Both the position numbers and the translations under genes were made by a program. 13,287 nucleotides of DNA from JANWHZ01 sp035758575 (lineage in GTDB: Bacteria > Patescibacteriota > Saccharimonadia > Saccharimonadales > UBA4665). The notes under the pieces are model-generated. The model worked only from the letters and a program-made list of their open reading frames with translations. It made no database searches and had not been told where the DNA came from. Of this stretch, positions 7,154 to 13,287 are shown one piece after another (the first letter of the stretch is position 1; each line of letters starts with the position of its first letter). The stretch covers positions 1 to 13,287 of the forward strand of contig DASTXH010000073.1 in NCBI GenBank assembly GCA_035758575.1, in the 5' to 3' direction.

Positions 7154-9118
7154 TTACATCTTCTTTTTGATGTCGGCGATGATATCGCGCAGCTCGGCGG
7201 CTTTTTCAAATTCCAAATTGGCTGCAGCCAAGTCCATCTGTGCGGACAAATCTTTGACAAGCATGGCGTATTCGTCTTTTGGAATCTTCTTTAGGTCGAG
7301 TTTGGCTTTCTTGGCCTCTTCTGGCAAATCGGCACGCATGCCCTTCTCTACCGACTTGCTAATACCCTTTGGCGTGATGCCGTGCTCGGTGTTGTACGCC
7401 TCTTGCAGCGCTCGGCGTTTTGTTGTCTCGTCGATAGTACGGCGCATGGATTCGGTAATGCGGTCGGCATACATGATAACGTGCCCTTCTACGTGGCGAG
7501 CCGCGCGACCAACTGTCTGAATAAGTGCCTGCTCGCTGCGCAGGAACCCCTCTTTGTCAGCATCCAGAATTGCCACCAGCGACACCTCAGGCAAGTCCAG
7601 CCCCTCGCGCAGCAGGTTGATACCCACCAGCACGTCGTACACACCTAGGCGCAGATCGCGCAGGATGTCGGTACGGTCCAGCGTATCGACATCACTATGT
7701 AAATATGCCACTTTTATCTGTAACTCCTGTAAATACTCGGTCAACTCCTCTGACATGCGTTTGGTGAGGGTTGTGACCAACACGCGCTGATGCTTGGCGG
7801 TAGTGGCGCGGATTTCTGCTATCAGGTCATCAATCTGTCCCTCGATAGGACGGACTTCTATGAGCGGATCAAGCAGCCCGGTGGGGCGGATAACCTGCCG
7901 GATGGGCTCTGGCGAACGCGATAGTTCATACTGCGCCGGTGTGGCCGACACATACACTACATTGTTTACGTGGCGCTCAAACTCGGTAAAGGTGAGCGGC
8001 CGGTTGTCCAGCGCGCTGGGCAGCCGGAAGCCATGTTCCACCAGTACTTCTTTACGCGCACGGTCGCCGTTGTACATGCCGCGGATTTGCGGTACGGTCA
8101 TGTGCGATTCGTCGATGAACATCATATAGTCGTCGGGGAAATAGTCCAAAAGTGTTGCCGGTTGTTCGCCCGGTTCGCGATTGGTCAGGTACCGCGAGTA
8201 GTTTTCGATGCCCTTTACAAATCCCGTCTCTTTCAGCATTTCCAAGTCAAAGCGGGTGCGCTGCTCTATGCGCTGCGCTTCCAACAGCTTGCCCTCGCGC
8301 TTGAACAGTGCCAGACGACCGTCCAGCTCTTGCTCTATCTTGCCAATGGCGCCCTGCAGCTTCTCCTGGGGCGTCACATAGTGGCTGCTCGGGAAAATAC
8401 GCACCGTCTGTAGGGCCGCTAAAATTTCGCCGGTCAGCGGGTCAATTCTGGTAATGCGCTCTACTTCGTCACCGAAGAATTCAATACGATATGCCACCTC
8501 TTCACCGGCTGGAAACACATCTACGACATCACCGCGGACACGGAAAGTGCTGCGTCGAAAGTCTATGTCGTTGCGCTGGTATTGTATGTCCGTCAGCTGC
8601 CGCAGGAATTTATCGCGTACCCGGCGTTCGTTGGTATGAACTTCTATAGCCAGGCTGCCGTAGTCATCCACCGAGCCGATGCCATAAATACAACTGACAC
8701 TGGCTACGATAATAACGTCCCGACGACTCAATAAAGCGTCAGTAGCCGCGTGACGCAGACGGTCTATCTCTTCATTGATCTGCGAATCTTTTTCTATGTA
8801 GGTGTCAGAACGCGGAATGTAAGCCTCCGGCTGATAATAGTCGAAGTAACTGACGAAATAGTGGACGGCATTATCCGGGAAAAAGCTTTTGAATTCACTG
8901 TATAGCTGGGCTGCGAGCGTCTTGTTGTGGCTAAGAATAAGAGTGGGTTTTTGGATATTCTGAATAACATTTGCCATAGTAAATGTTTTGCCGCTGCCAG
9001 TAACGCCCAAAAGCGTCTGCTCTTTGGTACCTTTAGCAAGCCCGTTGCACAACGCGGCAATGGCTGCAGGCTGGTCGCCCATTGGCTGAAAGTCGCTGGA
9101 TAACCGAAATTTGTCCAC
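7154..9118 (-). CDS. uvrB: UvrABC excision repair subunit B
   Basis: This 654-aa protein is a full-length UvrB, the helicase-like subunit that verifies lesions handed over by UvrA and recruits UvrC. Walker A GVTGSGKT is at 38-45 (Lys44). The damage-probing beta-hairpin region, YFDYYQPEAYIPRSDTYIEK, runs over about 91-110. The Walker B-like DESH is at 336-339, and VSATP is at 390-394. Helicase motif VI QTVGRAAR is at 534-541. The C-terminal UVR domain that binds UvrC spans about 616-651. The start is GTG (9116-9118), and the N terminus fits the family. An extended -10 (TGCTACAAT) ends only 6 nt upstream, which puts the predicted first transcribed base at the GTG itself. No separate Shine-Dalgarno fits, although AAAGG abuts the start. 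Confidence 0.97.
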   Translation of the reverse strand: MDKFRLSSDFQPMGDQPAAIAALCNGLAKGTKEQTLLGVTGSGKTFTMANVIQNIQKPTLILSHNKTLAAQLYSEFKSFFPDNAVHYFVSYFDYYQPEAYIPRSDTYIEKDSQINEEIDRLRHAATDALLSRRDVIIVASVSCIYGIGSVDDYGSLAIEVHTNERRVRDKFLRQLTDIQYQRNDIDFRRSTFRVRGDVVDVFPAGEEVAYRIEFFGDEVERITRIDPLTGEILAALQTVRIFPSSHYVTPQEKLQGAIGKIEQELDGRLALFKREGKLLEAQRIEQRTRFDLEMLKETGFVKGIENYSRYLTNREPGEQPATLLDYFPDDYMMFIDESHMTVPQIRGMYNGDRARKEVLVEHGFRLPSALDNRPLTFTEFERHVNNVVYVSATPAQYELSRSPEPIRQVIRPTGLLDPLIEVRPIEGQIDDLIAEIRATTAKHQRVLVTTLTKRMSEELTEYLQELQIKVAYLHSDVDTLDRTDILRDLRLGVYDVLVGINLLREGLDLPEVSLVAILDADKEGFLRSEQALIQTVGRAARHVEGHVIMYADRITESMRRTIDETTKRRALQEAYNTEHGITPKGISKSVEKGMRADLPEEAKKAKLDLKKIPKDEYAMLVKDLSAQMDLAAANLEFEKAAELRDIIADIKKKM

Positions 9119-9124
9119 GCCTTT

Positions 9125-9133
9125 ATTGTAGCA
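9125..9133 (-). promoter_or_regulatory. Extended -10 promoter of uvrB
   Basis: TGC-TACAAT on the minus strand ends 6 nt before the GTG start codon, so transcription would begin at the start codon and give a leaderless mRNA. The 42-nt gap to the upstream gene contains no convincing terminator, so read-through from upstream is also possible. No SOS (LexA-type) box is recognisable around it. Confidence 0.6.
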
Positions 9134-9160
9134 GGCTGCCGGCTGTGGCAGAACTAAGAT

Positions 9161-9409
9161 CTACAGAGGCAATGGGCCGCCGGGCGCCTGTTCGGCAGGA
9201 TTCACGAAACGCTGGCCGCCGGCGCCGACACAGACGCTAGGGTATGTCATTTGCACGGGGTTCCCTGCACGCACGCAGTCGTCGTACGAGTTTACCGATG
9301 CATTGAGCCGGCCGATCAGGGCAGCGACGATGGCAGCTCCAAGCAATAAGCACATGACAACAACAAGCCAGATGTCCGTACGGTTGAGCTTGTGAAACGT
9401 AAGACGCAT
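9161..9409 (-). CDS. Small membrane protein with paired-Cys C-terminal motif
   Basis: This 82-aa protein has one transmembrane helix (about residues 13-33) and a short extracytoplasmic tail. The tail carries SYDDCVRAGNPVQMTYPSVC (41-60), then GGQRFVNP. The pattern C-x3-G-x-P-V-x4-YP-x2-C followed by an aromatic-Val motif recurs, from my general knowledge, in small secreted or membrane proteins of CPR bacteria. Its function is unknown, and the two Cys (45 and 60) may form a disulfide. I chose the ATG at 9407-9409 because AGAGAGG lies 6 nt upstream. A longer frame reaching 9487 would overlap the preceding gene and add an Arg/Cys-rich stretch without support. It lies 10 nt after the SLOG gene stop, in the same operon. 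Confidence 0.75.
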   Translation of the reverse strand: MRLTFHKLNRTDIWLVVVMCLLLGAAIVAALIGRLNASVNSYDDCVRAGNPVQMTYPSVCVGAGGQRFVNPAEQAPGGPLPL

Positions 9410-9419
9410 GAGCACCTCT

Positions 9420-10073
9420 CTAGCCTGCACGCGGCGGCGGGCTCTGCAACGGGTCACGCCGCAGGTACCAATGCTCGTCGTGGGCAAGGTCTTCCTTTAT
9501 ATCTGCATATTTTTTATCCAGCAGCGCTACCAAACGGTGTACCAGCTGCTTCGGGTCGGCATCGTATATGACCAAATCACCGTCGGGTGGTTCCAGCGTT
9601 TTCATAAGGTCGGGAATAAGGTCGGCGGTGCCGCCGCTGCCTATCAGTACGCCGCAGGGCTTGTGCGCTTCCAGTGCCGAAGTAAACTCATGCAGACTAC
9701 CGAAGCGGCCGCCTACCGTAATGACGGCATCACTGGACTGCACCAGGTACAAGTCACGCCCGACATAGCTAAGGCCGGTGAAGTTGATAAAGTCAAACAC
9801 GTCGTGCGGCAAACGGTATTTGCGCATATGTTCACGCAGGCTTGTGGCGGGCGAAAAGCCGATGCTCACCCCGCCCGCCTGTTTGGCGCCATACGCTGCA
9901 TAATATGGCAAGCCTACCGTGGCGCCAGTAGTCACAATATGCCCCTCGGCAGCTATAGCTGTACCTACGGCTCGGGCTTTGTCGTGAGATTCCGTTACCG
10001 TTTTGCCGGCTGCAGCACCCGACACACAGATGGAGTACCGTAAAGCTTTTAGTTCGTCTAGGTCGTTTGGCAT
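9420..10073 (-). CDS. SLOG/LOG-like Rossmann nucleotide-binding protein
   Basis: This 217-aa protein has the SLOG superfamily fold pattern. An N-terminal strand-loop YSICVSGAA (13-21) is followed by GHIVTTGATVGLPYYAAYGA (44-63), and by the strand DAVITVGGRFGSLHEF (115-130). GGRFGSLHE takes the place of the PGGxGTxxE motif of cytokinin-type LOG phosphoribohydrolases and is closer to the TIGR00725/molybdenum-carrier-like branch. The ligand is probably a nucleotide or its derivative. Enzymatic activity is uncertain because the motif is degenerate. The ATG at 10071-10073 has only a weak GGAT upstream. A TGCTATAAT box overlaps the end of the preceding gene and would give a leader of about 30 nt. 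Confidence 0.8.
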   Translation of the reverse strand: MPNDLDELKALRYSICVSGAAAGKTVTESHDKARAVGTAIAAEGHIVTTGATVGLPYYAAYGAKQAGGVSIGFSPATSLREHMRKYRLPHDVFDFINFTGLSYVGRDLYLVQSSDAVITVGGRFGSLHEFTSALEAHKPCGVLIGSGGTADLIPDLMKTLEPPDGDLVIYDADPKQLVHRLVALLDKKYADIKEDLAHDEHWYLRRDPLQSPPPRAG

Positions 10074-10109
10074 GTTTGTTGATCCGTATTAGTAATGAAT
10101 GTCATAACC

Positions 10110-10118
10110 ATTATAGCA
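10110..10118 (-). promoter_or_regulatory. Extended -10 promoter of the SLOG gene
   Basis: TGC-TATAAT on the minus strand is a consensus extended -10, placed across the TAA stop of the 409-aa gene. TTGGTT lies 16 nt further upstream as a poor -35. The box ends 36 nt before the SLOG ATG, giving a leader of about 30 nt, unlike the very short leaders predicted for other promoters here. Confidence 0.6.
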
Positions 10119-11340
10119 GCGCCGGCTCCTCAACCAATTGCGATTCCAGGCCGGCAAGCACCATCTGCTCGACATTGTCATGCTTCAGATAACGCATAAT
10201 AAGTTCGTGCCACAGGCTGCGGCGCAAATGCTGCACCATGCGCTGTTCATACGGCAATTGATTACAGAAATTCAGTACGGCATCGGCTACATTGAACGAC
10301 ACTGGCTTATGATCATGGAGGATCCCAAGGTTGGCTGTGTGATGCCAGAAGTCCATAGATGGCTCAATATAACTCAGCGCCTTCTCTACGGAATGCCACG
10401 ACAAATCCTCCTTCTGGATATGCGGCTCAAACAGCTCCGCCCGGAACTTATCCGCAAAACGTGCATAGTAGCGTTGTATGACCTGCCAGGGCAACTGCCC
10501 CTGTAGCAATTCGGTGCCGATGATGGGCTCGGCGGCTACAGCGGTGTGCACACACAGGCCGAAGGTGGGCCTTACCTGGCTAAGCTTCAGGAATGTGCTG
10601 GCTGCGCGAACTTCGTTGATCTCGTGCAAGCCCAAAACAAGCATGGCAAGCGTAGCTGCCGGCGGCCGCTGCGCCGGTAACGGTAGTAAAACGATTGCCC
10701 CAAACTCCTTTAGGCCGACAATGTTATGTTTCTTTTGCGCCACCACGCTAGCCGCAAGCTCCTGCCACCGTTCGGATTCTGGAGCCAGCACCGACAGCTT
10801 ACGGATTTCGAAATCGCTGGCGTGCAGTTTTTTGTACGACTCCAGCATTGCTTTCTGCCAGCTGCGCGGCTCCAGCAGCCATGCTGCCGCATAGACGCTA
10901 TGTAACGACTCACGCCGCATCATAGAATCGAACGAGCGGTAGCCAAGCAATTTCATTGCATGTTTGGGTTGATGGCTTTTCAGCAAGCGTTTGCCTACAG
11001 CTGTCTTCAACGCAAAGCAAGTGCGGTCGAGCGGCAGTTCAGCCAAAATCTTTCCCACTGATGTGTGCATAGAGGTATCGCCATACTTTTGCTTAAGGAT
11101 GGCTGTAAGGCGTGCATCATCCGCCCTTACCCGTTCTCCCAGCGCAGCATACAGCTCATCCCCCGTCGTATCCCGCGGGTCAAGACCCAGCTGGCGCAAT
11201 TTTGCACGCGCCGCCCGTTCTACATCAGTAGACAAACGGATGTCGGTACTGGCGTGTCCGCTGGCAGATTCCAGCTGCGCCAACCCCCGGTGGAACATCG
11301 GTTCGGCCGCGCCAAGTAGTTCGGACAACACCCTCGTCAT
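10111..11340 (-). CDS. Unrecognised 409-aa protein, probably lineage-specific
   Basis: I do not recognise this protein. It lacks a signal peptide and transmembrane helices and looks mostly alpha-helical and cytoplasmic. Visible blocks are LGLDPRDTTGDELYAALGER (51-70), a basic middle region (GKRLLKSHQPKHAMKLLGYRS), and a C-terminal His/Trp-rich part with DLSWHSVEKALSYIEPSMDF then WHHTANLGILHDH. The His/Asp cluster could bind metal, which is speculation. I chose the ATG at 11338-11340 because an extended -10 lies just before it. A longer frame to 11391 would start inside the promoter region with a non-conserved-looking stretch. It heads the minus-strand gene train and is divergent from the GT-C-like gene. 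Confidence 0.75.
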   Translation of the reverse strand: MTRVLSELLGAAEPMFHRGLAQLESASGHASTDIRLSTDVERAARAKLRQLGLDPRDTTGDELYAALGERVRADDARLTAILKQKYGDTSMHTSVGKILAELPLDRTCFALKTAVGKRLLKSHQPKHAMKLLGYRSFDSMMRRESLHSVYAAAWLLEPRSWQKAMLESYKKLHASDFEIRKLSVLAPESERWQELAASVVAQKKHNIVGLKEFGAIVLLPLPAQRPPAATLAMLVLGLHEINEVRAASTFLKLSQVRPTFGLCVHTAVAAEPIIGTELLQGQLPWQVIQRYYARFADKFRAELFEPHIQKEDLSWHSVEKALSYIEPSMDFWHHTANLGILHDHKPVSFNVADAVLNFCNQLPYEQRMVQHLRRSLWHELIMRYLKHDNVEQMVLAGLESQLVEEPALL

Positions 11341-11350
11341 AGCTATATTT

Positions 11351-11359
11351 AGGTTAGCA
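11351..11359 (-). promoter_or_regulatory. Possible extended -10 promoter of the 409-aa gene
   Basis: TGC-TAACCT on the minus strand fits TGnTAnnnT and ends 10 nt before the ATG, predicting a leader of about 4 nt. There is no Shine-Dalgarno sequence before this start. The hexamer matches the consensus only at its key positions, so this rests mainly on the same arrangement at gatC and uvrB. Confidence 0.45.
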
Positions 11360-11422
11360 CAAGCACTGTCTGCTGCGCCACAAAAAAACATATATATCTT
11401 CAGCAGAACGCAGGGTCGTATG

Positions 11423-11431
11423 TGGTACGCT
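11423..11431 (+). promoter_or_regulatory. Possible extended -10 promoter of the GT-C-like gene
   Basis: TGG-TACGCT ends 7 nt before the ATG at 11439, again predicting a nearly leaderless mRNA. An alternative is the AT-rich TATATA at 11390-11398, which would give a leader of about 35 nt. The 98-nt space between the two divergent genes holds both promoters, so they may be co-regulated. Confidence 0.4.
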
Positions 11432-11438
11432 AAGACGT

Positions 11439-12944
11439 ATGAAGTTACAGGGTTTGCGGCGGCGTTCCCGCTCAGGGGCGACCTGGTTCATCCGGTTCCT
11501 GGGAAGTGAACGCTGTTTTTATATTATTGTTATCTGCTTCGTCCTGCAGGCATTGTGGCTGGCCGCCACGGCACGCTACCCCATGGCATTCGACGAAAAC
11601 TTTCATTTTGGCCTGATACAGCTCCATGCCGACCAATGGCTGCCGTTCTTTACCCACCAGCCGGCCAACGCCGATTCGTTCGGCGCCATCGCGCGCGACC
11701 CGTCGTACCTGTACCACTTCCTAATGAGCGTCCCCTACCGGCTCATACGGCTTATAACTCCTAATACTGCCGCACAAATAATCATCCTGCGTATTATGAA
11801 TATCGCCCTATTTACATCCGGCTTCGTGCTGTTCCGGCGATTGCTGCTGCGGCTGGGTGGATCGCGGCCGCTTGTACATACCTGCCTGCTGCTGGTGAGC
11901 CTGCTGCCCATCGTGCCGTTCCTGGCCGCCCAGATCAACTACGATAACCTGCTTTTCCCGGTGACGGCCGGCACGCTCCTGTTGGTCTTTGCGTGGTCTG
12001 ATGCACTGCGCGCCGGCAAGCTAACCTTCGCGCAAAGCTCCCTGCTGGCAAGCCTGTTACTGCTTGCCTGTCTTATCAAATACGCATTTTTGCCGATACT
12101 GGCCGCGGTGGCTACTATTATGGCCTGGCAGCTATGGGGACAGCGGCGGCATTGGGCCGCACTGTGGAGCGGCACACTTGCGGGATTACGGCGGTCGCCT
12201 GCTGTTACCGTAGCAATGGGCCTGTTACTGGTCGTATCAATCGGGCTGTTTTCGGAACGCTACGTGGTGAACACCGTGCGCTACCATACGCCCATTCCCG
12301 ACTGCGCACAGGTGCTGAGCGTGGCGGATTGCTCGCAATATGGCCCATGGCAACGCGATTACGTGTATGCCCAGCAAAAGCCCAGTGAGTTTAAGCCCAG
12401 CCTGTACGACTACGTGGGCGACTGGCTGCACGGCATGTGGGAGCGAAGCCTGTTTGCCATCAGTGACACATACGTAACTATGCCGCCGCTGCCCATTATC
12501 GGCTGGACGGCATCTATCGTTGCAATTTTGGGCGGCGCACTATTCCTGCGCTATGGCCGCCGCATCCTGGCAGACCATCCCTACCGGCAATACATGCTGG
12601 CTATCTTGGCCGTATATACATTGACCTTGTTTGTCTACATTTACCGGGCATACGCAAAAACCGGCGTAGCTGTGGCGGTGAATGGCCGGTATTTGGTGCC
12701 GTTTTTGCCGATTATTTTCCTGTATGCAGGCCTGGGCTTCAGCAAGTTGCTACGGAAGCGCCCGGCGCTGAAGGCGGCGGCCGCCCTGATAGTATTCCTG
12801 TTTTTCCTGCAAGGCGGCGGCGCACTGACGTTTACGGTACAGAGCGACCCCACCTGGAACTGGCAGAGTGCGCCGGTGGTGAATGCGAACAGTGCGGCGC
12901 GCAAGGTGTTGCACCCGCTGATTGCCGGCTCCCGGCAGCCCTAA
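11439..12944 (+). CDS. Multi-pass membrane protein, DUF2142/GT-C glycosyltransferase-like
   Basis: This 501-aa protein has a basic N terminus and about nine to eleven hydrophobic helices (for example 26-46, 112-134, 147-165, 170-187, 200-232, 256-271, 353-371, 385-403, 418-432, 445-460). After the first helix comes YPMAFDENFHFGLIQ (47-61), with an acidic pair typical of the first extracytoplasmic loop of GT-C enzymes. AAQINYDNLLFPV (163-175) and NGRYLVPFLPIIFL (415-428) resemble DUF2142 motifs. Such proteins transfer sugars from lipid carriers on the outer face of the membrane; the acceptor here is unknown. An extracytoplasmic loop near 275-350 contains two Cys (289 and 298). It is the only clear plus-strand gene in the window, with nothing coding downstream. 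Confidence 0.8.
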   Translation: MKLQGLRRRSRSGATWFIRFLGSERCFYIIVICFVLQALWLAATARYPMAFDENFHFGLIQLHADQWLPFFTHQPANADSFGAIARDPSYLYHFLMSVPYRLIRLITPNTAAQIIILRIMNIALFTSGFVLFRRLLLRLGGSRPLVHTCLLLVSLLPIVPFLAAQINYDNLLFPVTAGTLLLVFAWSDALRAGKLTFAQSSLLASLLLLACLIKYAFLPILAAVATIMAWQLWGQRRHWAALWSGTLAGLRRSPAVTVAMGLLLVVSIGLFSERYVVNTVRYHTPIPDCAQVLSVADCSQYGPWQRDYVYAQQKPSEFKPSLYDYVGDWLHGMWERSLFAISDTYVTMPPLPIIGWTASIVAILGGALFLRYGRRILADHPYRQYMLAILAVYTLTLFVYIYRAYAKTGVAVAVNGRYLVPFLPIIFLYAGLGFSKLLRKRPALKAAAALIVFLFFLQGGGALTFTVQSDPTWNWQSAPVVNANSAARKVLHPLIAGSRQP

Positions 12945-13010
12945 GCGGCGCTTGCCACGCCGTGCCATAGCGGCTGGCTGCATCCATCCCTTCCACGCCT
13001 TCTTCTTCAA
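12945..13010. other. Spacer after the GT-C-like gene
   Basis: No gene is visible between the stop and the start of repeat copy 2. A weak GGCG/CGCC hairpin is present near 12948-12962, but it has no T tract, so I do not call a terminator. Termination may instead occur in the hairpin array that follows. Confidence 0.4.
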
Positions 13011-13287
13011 GTTTTCACGTCATTTCACGACAGCCGGTGTGTGCCCATCATGGCACATCTGTGTTTCTTATTCTTTTGCTGTTTCTTCTGCCTTGTTCCC
13101 TCTGGCGGGAACCGACCACCTCCTTTTACCTTGATGCAAAACTTAACACATGTTCCGCTGTGCCTAACAGGCACAGCGTGCTACTTTTTGCCATCGCGCA
13201 AAAAGTAGCCAAAAACGCTAGGCCGTCTCCCCATCCTTGGGCAATAGTTGCTGTTTTGTACAACCAGCTCGGGAACTCGGCGGCTTG
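13011..13287 (+). repeat. Multi-hairpin repeat element, copy 2 (cut by the window end)
   Basis: The plus strand matches the minus strand of copy 1 in the same order. GTTTTCACG..ATTTCAC is at 13011-13028, GCTGTTTCTTCTG at 13078-13090 and AAAACGCTAGGCCG at 13212-13225, followed by GCTCGGGAACTCGGCG near the edge. Hairpins are 13040-13057 (TGTGCC/GGCACA), 13095-13112 (GTTCCC/GGGAAC, loop TCTGGC), 13156-13178 (10-bp stem, AAC loop) and 13180-13209 (12-bp stem, loop CATCGC). Compared with copy 1, about 60 nt carrying the third hairpin are extra (about 13121-13179). Like copy 1, it lies 3' of the last gene of a transcription unit and points away from it. No open frame within it looks real. Confidence 0.75.

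Noticed and set aside
9410..9487. N-terminal extension of the 82-aa membrane protein
   Set aside because: The extension overlaps the SLOG gene and is Arg/Cys-rich, whereas the internal ATG has AGAGAGG at proper spacing and leads directly into a membrane helix.
12922..13134. A 70-aa plus-strand frame after the GT-C-like gene
   Set aside because: It overlaps that gene's end and then enters repeat copy 2. It has no ribosome binding site and no recognisable protein features.
253..13225. Terminal inverted repeats of a 13-kb transposon or integrated element
   Set aside because: The copies are imperfect, modular and internally structured. The enclosed genes are housekeeping (gat, uvrB, galU), and no transposase or integrase is present. 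Independent copies of a dispersed element explain this better.
1..13287. CRISPR array, tRNA, rRNA or known riboswitch
   Set aside because: I looked for regular direct repeats, tRNA arms with a CCA end, and rRNA-like blocks and saw none.

Overview
The window (about 13.3 kb, moderately GC-rich, standard code with TGA used as a stop) reads as a chromosomal segment of a small-genome bacterium of the Candidate Phyla Radiation, most likely Saccharibacteria (TM7). This is inferred from the gatC-gatA-small membrane gene-gatB order, several lineage-style hypothetical genes, very tight spacing and mixed translation-start signals. It was not tested against a database. I see no phage, insertion sequence, CRISPR or toxin-antitoxin genes.

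Layout. Positions 1-463 hold no gene but contain copy 1 of a multi-hairpin repeat element and a rho-independent terminator. A long minus-strand gene train then runs from 11340 down to 464. In transcription order it is: an unrecognised 409-aa protein; a SLOG/LOG-type nucleotide-binding protein; an 82-aa membrane protein; uvrB; a 183-aa protein with a twin-arginine-like leader; gatC; gatA; a 143-aa membrane-anchored HEPN-like protein; gatB; two tandem GalU-type nucleotidyltransferases; a DUF948/YtxG-like small membrane protein; and a YtxH-family protein. A divergent promoter region (11341-11438) separates this train from a single plus-strand gene for a large multi-pass membrane protein resembling DUF2142/GT-C glycosyltransferases (11439-12944). 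Positions 12945-13287 are again gene-free and carry copy 2 of the repeat element, inverted relative to copy 1.

How the genes work together. GatCAB converts misacylated Glu-tRNA(Gln) and/or Asp-tRNA(Asn) to the correct aminoacyl-tRNA. UvrB is the damage-verification helicase of nucleotide excision repair. The GalU pair supplies UDP-glucose or a similar NDP-sugar, and the GT-C-like protein probably uses lipid-linked sugars for the cell envelope. The YtxG/YtxH-like pair is an envelope or stress module. Genes inside the train overlap or nearly touch and have Shine-Dalgarno sequences. Genes that appear to start transcripts (409-aa gene, uvrB, gatC, GT-C gene) instead have an extended -10 (TGnTAnnnT) ending 6-10 nt before the start codon, which predicts leaderless or nearly leaderless mRNAs.

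The least explained structure is the repeat element at both ends. Each copy lies 3' of the last gene of a transcription unit and in the same orientation relative to it. Hairpin order, loops and single-strand blocks are shared, and stem bases change in compensatory pairs.
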